A stretch of DNA of 64,000 nt from DGNJ01 sp002388905. Its GTDB lineage: Bacteria; Pseudomonadota; Gammaproteobacteria; Pseudomonadales; Porticoccaceae. Each line of letters starts with the position of its first letter. The first letter of the stretch is position 1. Positions 1 through 9,537 of the stretch are shown here, piece after piece. Below the pieces are notes generated by a model. The model worked only from the letters and a program-made list of their open reading frames with translations. It was not told the origin of the DNA and searched no databases. The DNA lies in contig DAITSJ010000018.1 in assembly GCA_036843405.1 (NCBI GenBank), forward strand, positions 3,405 through 67,404, written 5' to 3'. A program made the translations under genes and the position numbers.

Positions 1-106
1 GCTTCTCAGTATATCGCTCGACTGGGATGTGGCGGTGGGTAATGGAAGCGTGATCTGAAGAGTCATGTGCTGTGCCTGCCGTAAAAAATCCGCTAATATA
101 AGCAAT

Positions 107-505
107 ATGAATCGCGAATTGATGACTGGTATGGTGTCGTCCCAGCGCCTAGTTTTTCTGTTGCTGCTCTGGTTCTGTGCCCAGCAAGTATGGGCGGCGG
201 TTCCCATAGGGGCGCACGAGGTCTCCGGGGCTGATACCGATCACTCGGACATGGTGGCCACTCACCAGGGCGAGGGCATTCCCGCTGTCCCGTCATTCCA
301 CGATCATTCCGCGGAGGGAGGCGTGGAGGAATCCTGCTGTCCCACCAGTTGCCAGTGCGCGATCAGCCACTGCCTGTCCGCCATCGCCCTCCAGCAACTG
401 CGTGTTCCCGTGTTATCGCCCTCACCGGATGAACGGGGCCTATACGCCTTTTCCATTCCTTCCGCACCTGTTTTTCCTCTGCTGCGACCTCCCATTGCGA
501 TCTGA
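107..505 (+). CDS. Small secreted His/Cys-rich protein upstream of copAB
   Basis: The protein is about 132 aa. A hydrophobic signal segment lies at residues 14-30 and probably ends at WAA. The mature part is rich in His, Asp and Glu, followed by a Cys cluster (CC..SCQC...HC) and the C-terminal signature PLLRPPIAI. Small periplasmic proteins of this kind commonly sit in front of copper or Czc operons, so a metal-binding or sensing accessory role is inferred. Earlier (65) and later (131) starts are possible and none has a strong ribosome site. It lies 74 bases before copA. The C-terminus resembles that of the small protein at 12150-12506. Confidence 0.55.
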   Translation: MNRELMTGMVSSQRLVFLLLLWFCAQQVWAAVPIGAHEVSGADTDHSDMVATHQGEGIPAVPSFHDHSAEGGVEESCCPTSCQCAISHCLSAIALQQLRVPVLSPSPDERGLYAFSIPSAPVFPLLRPPIAI

Positions 506-579
506 TTAGAAGCTTTTCAATGGATGTTGTCCCGCACCGGGATTGCATCCAAATTCAGACTTGCCATGAGGAAACAGCA

Positions 580-2373
580 ATGCCACAGAATTTATTGCGC
601 AGCCGCCGGGCGTTTCTCGGCCGGCTTGCGGCCCTGGGCGGCGCGGGGGCGCTCGCTTCCCTGCTGCCCCTGCCCGCACTGGGAGCACTGACCCGTCCGG
701 CCCAGCGAACGCCCGCCGATACGGTGATGGATCTGGCCATTCGCCGCCAGACCCTAGACATAGCCGGCGCCAAAGCCAGTGGGCTCACCATCAACGGCTC
801 CATTCCCGGCCCGGTGGTGGAGTTGTACGAGGGGCAGGAAGCGGCATTGCGAGTGACCAACCATCTGCAAGAAGATACCTCCATCCACTGGCACGGCATC
901 CTCCTTCCTTTTGAGATGGATGGGGTGCCCGGGGTGGGCTTCCCCGGCATCAGGCCCGGCGAAACCTTCGAGGCCCGGTTTCCGGTGCGTCAGTACGGCA
1001 CCTACTGGTACCACAGTCACTCCGGTCTGCAGGAGCAGATCGGCGTCTATGGACCGCTGATTGTTCATCCCGCCGAGCCCGATCCCTTCAGCTACCAGCG
1101 GGATTACGTGGTGATGCTCTCGGACTGGACCTTCGATGACCCCCATCACATCCTTGCCAACCTCAAGAAGATGAGCGACTACTACAATTTCCACCAGCAA
1201 ACGGTAATGGATCTTGTCGAGGAGGGAGCGCGGGGCGATTTCGGTCAGGCTTTGCGGGATCGGCTGGCCTGGGACCGGATGCGGATGATGCCTTCCGACA
1301 TCGCCGATGTTACCGGCCATACCTACACCTACCTGATGAACGGCCTGTCGGCGGCGGGCAACTGGACCGGGCTTTTCAACCCGGGCGAAACCGTGCGCCT
1401 GCGTTTTATCAATGGTTCGGCCATGAGTTATTTCAATATACGCGTTCCCGGCCTTGCCATGACCGTGGTCCAGGCCGATGGCCAGAACGTGCAGCCGGTG
1501 GAGATCGACGAGTTCCAGGTCGGCGTCGCGGAGACCCTCGATGTACTGGTCCGCCCCGATGAGGAGAAGCCCTACACGGTGATGGCAGAATCCATGGACC
1601 GCAGCGGTTATGTTCGCGGCACCCTGGCGCCCCGCGCGGGCATGGAGGCGCCGGTGCCAGCCCTGCGGGAGCCACCCCGGCGTACCATGGTGGATATGGG
1701 CATGGCCCATGGAGAAGCGACTAAAAAAGCAGAAATGGAAGATAAATCCACAGGCGGTCATACAGATCATGGCATGGCCCACGGAGGTCACCGCCAGCCT
1801 ATGGAACAGGGCGAGAGTGGGGGTAGGGCCATGGCTTCGGTCGGTCCGATCATTGCCCGGCACGGACCGGAGCGGCACGGCCCCGGCAATATCACGGTTG
1901 CCCAGGTCCAGCGGGACCGGCTGGCGGAACCGGGCACCGGCCTGGAAAACCTTCCCCACCGGGTGCTGTCCTACGCCCAGCTGCGCAACGTCAAACCCAT
2001 GGCGGACAAGCGGAAGCCGTCGCAAACCATCGAGCTTCACCTGACCGGCAACATGGAGCGCTACATGTGGTCCTTCGATGGTGTGCGCTTTCACGAGGTC
2101 AGGGACACCATCCACTTTCCCTATGGCGAGCGCATCCGCCTGATCCTGGTTAACGACACCATGATGGAACATCCTATCCACCTTCACGGCATGTTCATGG
2201 AGCTGGAAAACGGCCAGGGCGATCACCTGCCGTTCAAGCACACCGTCAGCGTCAAGCCCGCCGAGCGGCTCTCCCTGCTGATCACCGCGGACGAGCCCGG
2301 GCGCTGGGCCTTTCACTGCCATTTCCTTTATCACATGGATATGGGCATGTTCCGCGTTGTGGAGGTGAAATAA
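580..2373 (+). CDS. copA: CopA-type copper-resistance multicopper oxidase
   Basis: This is a periplasmic multicopper oxidase of the PcoA/CopA type, 597 aa. A twin-arginine signal (SRRAFLG) begins near residue 8. Copper-ligand motifs are visible: HWH near residues 103-105, YHSHSG near 145, HPIHLHG near 530, and HCHFLYHMDMGMF near 578, which contains the type 1 Cys. A Met/His-rich linker (about residues 370-430, MGMAHG repeats) is typical of CopA and probably binds copper. The start at 580 has GAGGAAA a few bases upstream. An in-frame start at 520 would put the Tat motif too far inside. copB follows with a TAATG overlap, so the two are translated as one operon. Function is by family: Cu(I) oxidation and copper sequestration. 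Confidence 0.93.
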   Translation: MPQNLLRSRRAFLGRLAALGGAGALASLLPLPALGALTRPAQRTPADTVMDLAIRRQTLDIAGAKASGLTINGSIPGPVVELYEGQEAALRVTNHLQEDTSIHWHGILLPFEMDGVPGVGFPGIRPGETFEARFPVRQYGTYWYHSHSGLQEQIGVYGPLIVHPAEPDPFSYQRDYVVMLSDWTFDDPHHILANLKKMSDYYNFHQQTVMDLVEEGARGDFGQALRDRLAWDRMRMMPSDIADVTGHTYTYLMNGLSAAGNWTGLFNPGETVRLRFINGSAMSYFNIRVPGLAMTVVQADGQNVQPVEIDEFQVGVAETLDVLVRPDEEKPYTVMAESMDRSGYVRGTLAPRAGMEAPVPALREPPRRTMVDMGMAHGEATKKAEMEDKSTGGHTDHGMAHGGHRQPMEQGESGGRAMASVGPIIARHGPERHGPGNITVAQVQRDRLAEPGTGLENLPHRVLSYAQLRNVKPMADKRKPSQTIELHLTGNMERYMWSFDGVRFHEVRDTIHFPYGERIRLILVNDTMMEHPIHLHGMFMELENGQGDHLPFKHTVSVKPAERLSLLITADEPGRWAFHCHFLYHMDMGMFRVVEVK

Positions 2374-3143
2374 TGATGAACCGGATGAAACTGACTTTCA
2401 CGGGAGTGCTGGCGTCTGTTTTGGCTTCACTGTCTTCAGGCGGATGGGCCGGGGAGGAAACCATCAACCCGGCGACCGGTTCACCCCGCGCCTGGGGCGA
2501 GCCGGTAATGGAGGACCGCTTCGGGCAACTGCTGGTCGACCGCCTGGAGGCGGGTTTTGCCGAAGAACAGGATACGCAGGTGTGGGATGCCCAGGCCTGG
2601 TACGGTGGGGCCTACCACAAACTCTGGCTCAAGAGCGAGGGGGAGGGCGAGCAGGGCGAAGCCCTGGAATCCGCCGAACTCCAGGCGCTGTACAGCCGAA
2701 CCCTGACGGCGTTCTGGGACTTTCAAGTCGGCGCCCGCCACGATTTCCGCCCCGACCCGGAGCGCAGCTTTCTGGTTCTGGGCCTGCAGGGACTGGCACC
2801 CTACAAATTCGAGGTGGACACCGCGATGTTCGTGAGTGACGAGGGCGACGCCAGTCTGCGGATGGAGGCGGAGTACGATTTGCGGATCACCCAGCGGTTG
2901 GTCCTTCAGCCGCGCTTGGAGCTGAATGCGGCGTTTTCAGACGTTCCCGAGTACGGCCTGGGCGCCGGCATTAACGAGACCGAACTGGGCATCAGGTTGC
3001 GCTACGAGATTCGTCGGGAGTTCGCACCCTACCTGGGCGTGCAGTGGAAAAAACTCTACGGCGAGACCGGGGACCTGGCCCGGGAAGAGGGCGAGCCCAC
3101 ATCGGTGACGTCGCTGGTGGCGGGCGTCCGCTTCTGGTTCTGA
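2373..3143 (+). CDS. copB: CopB outer-membrane copper resistance protein
   Basis: The protein is 256 aa with a Sec signal (residues 1-26) followed by a sequence typical of the CopB/PcoB family: WDAQAWYGG near residue 70, then alternating beta-barrel segments, ending in the outer-membrane-type aromatic C-terminus VRFWF. Its start overlaps the copA stop in TAATG, with GGAGGTGA just upstream inside copA. It lacks the long Met-rich N-terminal region found in some CopB proteins, so it is the short form. Its inferred role is copper handling at the outer membrane together with CopA. Confidence 0.92.
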   Translation: MMNRMKLTFTGVLASVLASLSSGGWAGEETINPATGSPRAWGEPVMEDRFGQLLVDRLEAGFAEEQDTQVWDAQAWYGGAYHKLWLKSEGEGEQGEALESAELQALYSRTLTAFWDFQVGARHDFRPDPERSFLVLGLQGLAPYKFEVDTAMFVSDEGDASLRMEAEYDLRITQRLVLQPRLELNAAFSDVPEYGLGAGINETELGIRLRYEIRREFAPYLGVQWKKLYGETGDLAREEGEPTSVTSLVAGVRFWF

Positions 3144-3243
3144 GCAGGCTGTCGGGGCCATGGAAGGCTCCATCGGCACTGTTCCAAGTGTTCTATTGTA
3201 CTGGGGTAAACAGGCCCTGAGACACCAATGACCCGGAGGAGTT

Positions 3244-4596
3244 ATGGCTGGAAAAGACGATAGAACAACCCATTACAGAGAGGGCAGCCTGACTCTGTGG
3301 GGGACAGTTATGCTCGGCACCGGCGTTATGATCGGTGCGGGTATCTTTGCCCTCACCGGGCAGATGGCGCAGATGACCGGTGCGTTATTTCCCCTGGCGT
3401 TTCTGGCCGCCGCGGTCATCGTCGCCTTCAGCGCTTATTCCTATATCAAGATTTCCAACGCCTATCCGTCGGCGGGCGGGATTGGCATGTACCTGCACAA
3501 GGCCTATGGCGACCGCCTGCCGACGGCGTTCAATGCCTTGCTCATGTACTTCTCCATGGTGATTGCCCAGAGCTTTCTGGCGAGAACGTTCGGCGCCTAT
3601 ACGGTACAGTTGTTCAATGGTGACGATGGCGGGCGGTGGGTGCCGATACTCGGGGTCGCTCTGCTGTTAACTGCCTTCGTGATCAACTTGATGGGTAACC
3701 GCCTGATTGAAGGTGTCGCCTCGTTTCTAGGGGTTCTGAAAATTGGTGGTATCCTGATCTTTGGCCTGGTGGGGGTCTGGATAGCGGACAGTATCGCTGT
3801 CGATTTTACGGCGGCTGGGGACAGCGGCGCGGTGAGTAATTTCCTTGGCGCCACGGCGCTGGGTATCCTCGCTTTCAAGGGTTTTACCACCATTACCAAT
3901 AGCGGTTCGGAGGTAAAAGACCCGAAACGTAATGTTGGCCGGGCTATTATCATTTCCATTGCGTTCTGCGTGGTGATCTACACCCTCGTTGGCTTTGCCG
4001 TTGCCAGTAATCTTTCCCTGGCGCAAATTATCGAGACCCGAAATTACTCCCTGGCCGCTGCCGCACGCCCGGCGTTGGGGGAATACGGCGTCTGGTTCAC
4101 GGTCGCCATCGCTATGCTGGCGACGGCGGGGGGTATTCTCGCCAGTATCTTTGCCGTGTCGCGGATGCTGGCCATGCTGACGGAAATGAAGTTGGTGCCC
4201 CACAGTCATTTTGGCATGCCCGGGAGCATCCAGAAGCACACCCTCGTGTACACCGTGGTGCTTGGTCTGATCCTGACTGCTTTTTTTGACCTGTCGCGGA
4301 TCGCGGCCCTGGGCATTGTTTTTTATCTGATCATGGACATTGCCATTCACTGGGGCGTTCTGCGCTATCTTCGTGCTGATATCCAGGCCAGGGCATGGGT
4401 GCCGGCCATAGCCATTTTGCTCGATCTGCTCGCCCTCGGAGGCTTTGTCTGGGTCAAGCTGAATTCGGACCCCTTTGTAATTGGCGTTGCCGTTGTCGCC
4501 ATGATTGTTATTGCGATTGGCGAGCAGATCTTCCTGAAAAGCTCGGCGCGGGCCAGACAAGCGGGTGGGGAGAAATCACATGAACATCACCACTAA
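3244..4596 (+). CDS. APC-family amino acid/amine permease
   Basis: This 450-aa inner-membrane protein has about 12 hydrophobic segments. The first, with the APC-type signature GTGVMIGAGIFALTG, starts near residue 20. A conserved GFTTITNSGSEVKDPKRN segment near residue 215 is typical of the permease family. The ribosome site CGGAGGAG precedes the ATG. The C-terminus is charged and ends HEHHH, which could bind metal or be incidental. The substrate cannot be told from sequence. It lies 100 bases after copB on the same strand and may be co-transcribed, but no copper role is known for the family. Confidence 0.82.
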   Translation: MAGKDDRTTHYREGSLTLWGTVMLGTGVMIGAGIFALTGQMAQMTGALFPLAFLAAAVIVAFSAYSYIKISNAYPSAGGIGMYLHKAYGDRLPTAFNALLMYFSMVIAQSFLARTFGAYTVQLFNGDDGGRWVPILGVALLLTAFVINLMGNRLIEGVASFLGVLKIGGILIFGLVGVWIADSIAVDFTAAGDSGAVSNFLGATALGILAFKGFTTITNSGSEVKDPKRNVGRAIIISIAFCVVIYTLVGFAVASNLSLAQIIETRNYSLAAAARPALGEYGVWFTVAIAMLATAGGILASIFAVSRMLAMLTEMKLVPHSHFGMPGSIQKHTLVYTVVLGLILTAFFDLSRIAALGIVFYLIMDIAIHWGVLRYLRADIQARAWVPAIAILLDLLALGGFVWVKLNSDPFVIGVAVVAMIVIAIGEQIFLKSSARARQAGGEKSHEHHH

Positions 4597-4628
4597 AATC
4601 ATTTATTGAAACAGAGGGTCATACGCTA

Positions 4629-4853
4629 ATGGAAAATCATATGTTGGGTAACACAATGTGGGCCGGCCATTGGCTGTGGATGCTGGTTGTCGCTGTTGTC
4701 GTCGTAATACCGGTCTGGCGTATCTGCCGGCGCACAGGCTATCCGGGCTGGCTGGGAATCCTGATACTGATTCCCGTCGCCAATCTGCTTTTCCTTTATT
4801 TCCTGGCGTTTGCGGATTGGCCGGCAGATAAAGCACGGAACGCTAATGGCTGA
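4629..4853 (+). CDS. Small two-helix membrane protein
   Basis: This 74-aa protein has two hydrophobic helices (about residues 15-33 and 41-62) joined by a short basic loop (RICRRTGYPG), a layout seen in small DUF805/phospholipase-D-N-like membrane proteins. No function is recognised. It lies 32 bases after the permease on the same strand and is followed by a terminator-like hairpin, so it is probably the last gene of that unit. Internal Met codons at residues 5 and 10 are alternative starts. Confidence 0.6.
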   Translation: MENHMLGNTMWAGHWLWMLVVAVVVVIPVWRICRRTGYPGWLGILILIPVANLLFLYFLAFADWPADKARNANG

Positions 4854-4875
4854 GAACCGGTATGTCCATGTCGCC

Positions 4876-4898
4876 AATGGCCGACAGGACCATTTTTT
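4876..4898 (+). terminator. Probable intrinsic terminator
   Basis: AATGGCC pairs with GGaCCATT around a GACA loop, with one bulged A, and is followed by a run of T. It lies 23 bases after the small membrane protein and would end the copper/permease unit. Confidence 0.5.
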
Positions 4899-5034
4899 AG
4901 GCTATGGAGTTACGACCGAGTAGGGAAGTTCGAACTGCTGTATTTGCCGATAGCAAAACTCCGGTGACCTGTATACGGCACCTTCCCCTTTGATATGCTG
5001 CCGGAAGTCTCATCGTGCCGACGGGAGGACAATC

Positions 5035-6216
5035 ATGGCTGGAAACCGCAAACATTACAGCACCACGGCCCTGTGGGCGGCTCATGACCATGAGTCGCCG
5101 GAACGGGATGTGGCCATGCCCATCCATCACAGTGTCACCTTCGCCTATCAGGACATGGATGAGTGGTTTGACGTGGCGGTGGGCAAGAAACCCGGACATA
5201 TCTACTCGCGCAATACAAACCCCACGGTGCGTGCGCTGGAACTGACCATGCGCGCCCTGGACGGCGCCGAGGAGTCGATCAGCTTCTCCACCGGTATGGC
5301 GGCGATCAGCAATACCCTCTTTACCCTGCTGTCACCCGGCGACCGGGTGGTGGCTATCAAGGATACCTACGGCGGCACCAACAAGATCTTTCTCGAGTTT
5401 CTGCCGGCCAATGACGTGGACGTGGCGTTCTGCGATACCCTGGATTTCGAGGGTATCGAGAAAGAGATGGCCAGGGGCTGTAAGGTGCTCTATCTGGAGA
5501 CACCCACGAACCCCGTACTCAAGGTGGTGGATATCCAGCGGCTGGCGAAAGCCGCTCAGGACCAGGGCGCCATCGTTATCGTCGATAATACCTTCGCCAC
5601 GCCGGTCAACCAGATGCCGCTGGAACTGGGCGCCCACCTGGTGGTGTACAGTGCCACCAAGTACCTGAATGGTCACTCCGATGCCATGGGCGGCATCCTG
5701 AGCGGGCCGAAGACGCTGGTCGACAGGGTATTCCATTACCGCGAGATCAATGGTGCCACCCTGCATGCCAACTCCGCGTACATGATCCTGCGTGGCCTGA
5801 AGACACTGGAGTTGCGTATCCAGCGCCACAACGAAAACGCCCAGCGGGTGGCGGAATTCCTCAAGCAGCACGACAAGGTGGAATCCGTTTATTATCCGGG
5901 GCTCCCCGATCACCCCAATTACGATATCGCCAAACGACAGATGCGTGGCTTTGGCGGCATGCTGAGCTTTGCCCTGAAGGGCGATTTCGATCAGGTTAAG
6001 AAGCTGTTGCCAAAGATGAAATACGCGCACAGCGCGGCCAGCCTGGGATCTGTTTCCACCCTGGTGGGGCCGCCGCGGGTCACCAGCCATGTGGAGCTGA
6101 CCATGGCGGAACGTTCCGCCATGGGGATTCCGGAGAGCCTGGTGCGCTATTCCGCCGGCGTGGAAAACGGTGATGACCTGATTGCCGATCTGGAACAGGC
6201 GCTGGCGAGGATTTAA
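5035..6216 (+). CDS. Cys/Met-metabolism PLP enzyme (cystathionine gamma-synthase family)
   Basis: This 393-aa enzyme is of the trans-sulfuration class, fold type I PLP. The cofactor lysine is Lys209 in SATKYLNGHSD, with SFSTGMAAI near residue 85, ETPTNP near 159 and a C-terminal LVRYSAGVE segment. Family members act as cystathionine gamma-synthase, cystathionine beta/gamma-lyase or O-acyl-homoserine sulfhydrylase, and the sequence does not separate these safely. The start is chosen at 5035 because GGGAGG lies 8 bases upstream; an in-frame ATG at 4990 has no such site. It is flanked by a terminator upstream and a convergent operon downstream, so it is likely a single-gene unit. Confidence 0.88.
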   Translation: MAGNRKHYSTTALWAAHDHESPERDVAMPIHHSVTFAYQDMDEWFDVAVGKKPGHIYSRNTNPTVRALELTMRALDGAEESISFSTGMAAISNTLFTLLSPGDRVVAIKDTYGGTNKIFLEFLPANDVDVAFCDTLDFEGIEKEMARGCKVLYLETPTNPVLKVVDIQRLAKAAQDQGAIVIVDNTFATPVNQMPLELGAHLVVYSATKYLNGHSDAMGGILSGPKTLVDRVFHYREINGATLHANSAYMILRGLKTLELRIQRHNENAQRVAEFLKQHDKVESVYYPGLPDHPNYDIAKRQMRGFGGMLSFALKGDFDQVKKLLPKMKYAHSAASLGSVSTLVGPPRVTSHVELTMAERSAMGIPESLVRYSAGVENGDDLIADLEQALARI

Positions 6217-6413
6217 CACCCGGCTGGTGGGTATTGCCCGAACAAGGGGAAAGTACCAAAAGGGTGAAGGAGCCCTTCTGAGCTCGACCCACTATCCTTG
6301 GGAAACCCCTTCACCTGCGGTTTTGCCTGATTTGCCGGCGTAATGTCCGGAAGATCCGAATAGAAGCTGTCACTTCACCCGAAGGTGGGGGAGCGACGGT
6401 TTGCCATCAGCTG

Positions 6414-9400
6414 TTACTGAACTTTCTCGTCCTTTCCATGCAACAGGTAATACAGCACCGGGAGCACAAACAACGTCAACAGGGTGGATGAAATAATCCC
6501 GCCAATTACCACTGTCGCCAGCGGCCGTTGGACTTCCGCGCCGGTTCCCGTATTCAGGGCCATGGGCACAAAGCCGAGGCTGGCCACCAGGGCGGTCATC
6601 AATACCGGCCGCAAACGGATCAGCGCGCCTTCGACAATGGCCTTTCTCAAATCGCCCTGTTCGTGCCACAGGTCGCGGATAAACGCGATCATTACCAGAC
6701 CGTTCAACACCGCCACGCCGGAGAGGGCGATAAAACCGACGCTCGCCGAGATCGACAGGGGCATGTCCCGCAGCCACAGGGACAGGACTCCGCCGGTCAA
6801 CGCCAGTGGCACGCCGGTGAAGATGATGAGTGCGTCCTTGAGTGAGCCAAAGGCCATTACCAGCAGCGCGAGAATAATCGCGAGGGTGACCGGCACCACA
6901 ATGGCAAGCCGTTGACTGGCGGACTGCAGTTGCTCGAAGGTGCCGCCGTAATCGAGCCAGTATCCGGCAGGTAGATCGACATTGTCGGCGATGCGCGACT
7001 GGGCTTCCTCGACAAATCCACCCAGGTCGCGGTTCCGGACGTTGGCGGTAACCACGACCCGGCGCTTGCCGTTTTCCCGGCTGATCTGGTTGGGTGCCGG
7101 TGCCAGTTCCAGCTCGGCCACTTCCGACAATGGTACATAGCCGCCGTCCGGCAGGGGTACCGGCAGATTCGCCAGGCTGTCCACATCCCGGCGGATGTCT
7201 TCGGGCAGACGCACCACCAACTGGAAGCGGCGGTCACCTTCGTAGATCAGGCCGGCATTCTCGCCGCCCACGCCCGCTGCCACCAGGCCCTGGAGACCGG
7301 CCACGGTCAGGCCGTAGCGGGACAGCGCCATGCGTTTGGGGCGCACCGACAGCATGGGCAGGCCGCTGACCTGTTCGACCCGGGCATCCGCGGCGCCTTC
7401 CATGGATTCCACAACCTCAAGGACGTCGTTGGCCGATGCCAGCAGCTGATCCAGGTCATCGCCAAAAACCTTGATACCGAGGTCGGCCCGCACGCCGGAG
7501 ATGAGTTCGTTGAAACGCATTTCAATGGGCTGGGTGAACTCGTATTTGTTCCCCGGGAGTTGTGTCACCGCCTTTTCCATTTCGGTCACGAGTTCATCTT
7601 TCGTCTTATCGGGGTCCGGCCACTGGTCGCGGGGCTTTAAGATGACAAAGTTATCCGCCACGCTCGGCGGCATGGGGTCGGTGGCCACTTCCGGCGTGCC
7701 GATTTTGGCGAATACCTTTTCCACCTCGGGGAAGTCCTTCAACGTCTCTTCCAACTGCGCCTGCATCTCGATGGCCTGCTCCAAACCGGTACCCGGAATG
7801 CGCAGGGCGTGCAGGGCAATATCCCCTTCATCCAGTTGTGGAATAAACTCCGAACCCAGTGTGGTCGCCAGCCAGAGACAGACCGCCACCAGTGCGGTTG
7901 CGCCGCCCAACACCAGCCAGCGGAACTTCATGGCGACCAGCAGGGCGGGCCTGTACAGCGACTTGGCGCCACTGATCACCGGGCTTTCCTTTTCGTTGAC
8001 CTTGCCCCGTAGAAATACTGCCACGGCGGCGGGCACCACGGTCAGCGACAACACCATGGCCGACAGCAGGGCCATCACCACGGTGGCCGCCATGGGGTGG
8101 AACATCCTGCCCTCGACACCGGTGAGGGAAAAGATCGGCAGATACACCACGGTAATGATGGCGACACCGAACAGGCTGGGACGAATGACCTCGTTGGTGG
8201 CCTCGAACACCAGTTGCAACCGCTCCTTGAGCGCAAGTTGACCCTGGTGCTGCGCCTGCGACAGGCGCCGGGTACAGTTCTCGACGATAATCACCGCGCC
8301 GTCGACGATCAGGCCGAAATCCAGAGCACCGAGACTCATCAGGTTGGCGGACACGCCCGCTTGCACCATGCCGGTGATGGTGGCGAGCATCGACAGTGGA
8401 ATCACCGCTGCCGTGATCAGGGCAGCGCGCAGGTTGCCCAGCAACAGGAACAGCACCACGATCACCAGCAGGGCCCCTTCGAGCAGATTCTTCTGGACCG
8501 TGGCGATGGCTTTGTCCACCAGGGTTGTGCGATCGTAAACCGCCTCCACCTTGACGCCGTCGGGTAAGGAGGGCTGGATTGCCTCCAGCTTTTCGGCAAC
8601 CGCCCGCGCGACCGCCCGGGAATTTTCCCCGATCAGCATCATGGCCGTGCCCAGTACGGTTTCCTCGCCGTCGCGGGTGGCGGCGCCGGTGCGCAATTCC
8701 TTGCCAATGGCCACGTCGGCCACATCGGCGACTTTCACAGGCACGCTATCCCGGTTGGCGATCACCACCTGTTCAATATCGCCAATGGTAGCCAGTTGCC
8801 CGGGCGAACGTACCAGCAGTTGTTGCCCGTTGCGTTCGATATAGCCGGCGCCACGATTGGCGTTATTGGCCCGCAATGCATCGGCCAGTTGATCCAGGGT
8901 CACGCCGTGTTGAAGGAGTTTTTTGGGGTAGGGCGTCACGTGGTATTGCTTGTCGTAGCCACCGACGGTGTTGATTTCGATGACACCGGGCACCTGGGCC
9001 AACTGGGGCTTGATAATCCAGTCCTGGATTTCCCGCAGCGCGGTGGCATTCAGGGGGCCGCCGTCGGCCCGGGTGGCGCCGGGCACGGCCTCCACCGTGT
9101 ACATGAAGATTTCGCCCAGGCCGGTGGCTATGGGGCCCATTTCCGGCTCCAGCCCGGAGGGCAGGGCGCTCTTGATGGCGCCCAGGCGCTCGTTGATCAG
9201 GTTGCGGGCGAAATAGATGTCCGTGCCTTCCTCGAACACCACGGTAACCTGGGAGAGGCCGTAGCGGGACAGGGACCGGGTATAGGAGAGATTGGGCAGG
9301 CCGTACAACGCCGTTTCCACCGGGAATGTGATGCGTTGCTCCGCTTCCAGGGGCGAATAGCCCGGTGCCTCGGTATTGATCTGCACCTGGACATTGGTGA

Positions 9401-9527
9401 TATCCGGCACCGCGTCGATGGGCAGGCGCTGGAAGCTCCACACGCCGACGCCGACCAGCACCAGGATCAGGGACAATATTAAAAACCGCCGCTCTACCGA
9501 GAGGCGCAAGATGGCATTAATCATCAT
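6414..9527 (-). CDS. czcA: CzcA-type heavy-metal RND efflux pump
   Basis: This is a 1037-aa inner-membrane proton/metal antiporter of the HME-RND family. A transmembrane helix follows residue 14, then RLPIDAVPDITNVQVQ, a typical HME-RND start. The TM4 motif DFGLIVDGAVIIVEN matches the DFGx3DGAx3VEN signature of pumps for divalent cations such as cobalt, zinc and cadmium. Two large periplasmic loops and 12 TM segments are evident. The start follows AGGAGG in the 10-base gap after the adaptor gene. It is the last gene of the operon czcI-like, czcC, czcB, czcA. The exact cation set is inferred from the motif class. Confidence 0.94.
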   Translation of the reverse strand: MMINAILRLSVERRFLILSLILVLVGVGVWSFQRLPIDAVPDITNVQVQINTEAPGYSPLEAEQRITFPVETALYGLPNLSYTRSLSRYGLSQVTVVFEEGTDIYFARNLINERLGAIKSALPSGLEPEMGPIATGLGEIFMYTVEAVPGATRADGGPLNATALREIQDWIIKPQLAQVPGVIEINTVGGYDKQYHVTPYPKKLLQHGVTLDQLADALRANNANRGAGYIERNGQQLLVRSPGQLATIGDIEQVVIANRDSVPVKVADVADVAIGKELRTGAATRDGEETVLGTAMMLIGENSRAVARAVAEKLEAIQPSLPDGVKVEAVYDRTTLVDKAIATVQKNLLEGALLVIVVLFLLLGNLRAALITAAVIPLSMLATITGMVQAGVSANLMSLGALDFGLIVDGAVIIVENCTRRLSQAQHQGQLALKERLQLVFEATNEVIRPSLFGVAIITVVYLPIFSLTGVEGRMFHPMAATVVMALLSAMVLSLTVVPAAVAVFLRGKVNEKESPVISGAKSLYRPALLVAMKFRWLVLGGATALVAVCLWLATTLGSEFIPQLDEGDIALHALRIPGTGLEQAIEMQAQLEETLKDFPEVEKVFAKIGTPEVATDPMPPSVADNFVILKPRDQWPDPDKTKDELVTEMEKAVTQLPGNKYEFTQPIEMRFNELISGVRADLGIKVFGDDLDQLLASANDVLEVVESMEGAADARVEQVSGLPMLSVRPKRMALSRYGLTVAGLQGLVAAGVGGENAGLIYEGDRRFQLVVRLPEDIRRDVDSLANLPVPLPDGGYVPLSEVAELELAPAPNQISRENGKRRVVVTANVRNRDLGGFVEEAQSRIADNVDLPAGYWLDYGGTFEQLQSASQRLAIVVPVTLAIILALLVMAFGSLKDALIIFTGVPLALTGGVLSLWLRDMPLSISASVGFIALSGVAVLNGLVMIAFIRDLWHEQGDLRKAIVEGALIRLRPVLMTALVASLGFVPMALNTGTGAEVQRPLATVVIGGIISSTLLTLFVLPVLYYLLHGKDEKVQ

Positions 9528-9537
9528 AGCCTCCTGG

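Noticed and set aside
1..106. The end of an upstream gene
   Set aside because: Several frames end here but none gives a recognisable protein tail.
754..2334. A long minus-strand frame opposite copA
   Set aside because: High-GC antisense frame of a clear gene; it has no ribosome site and no family.
4899..5034. A riboswitch upstream of the trans-sulfuration gene
   Set aside because: No SAM riboswitch-like folding or conserved core was recognisable.
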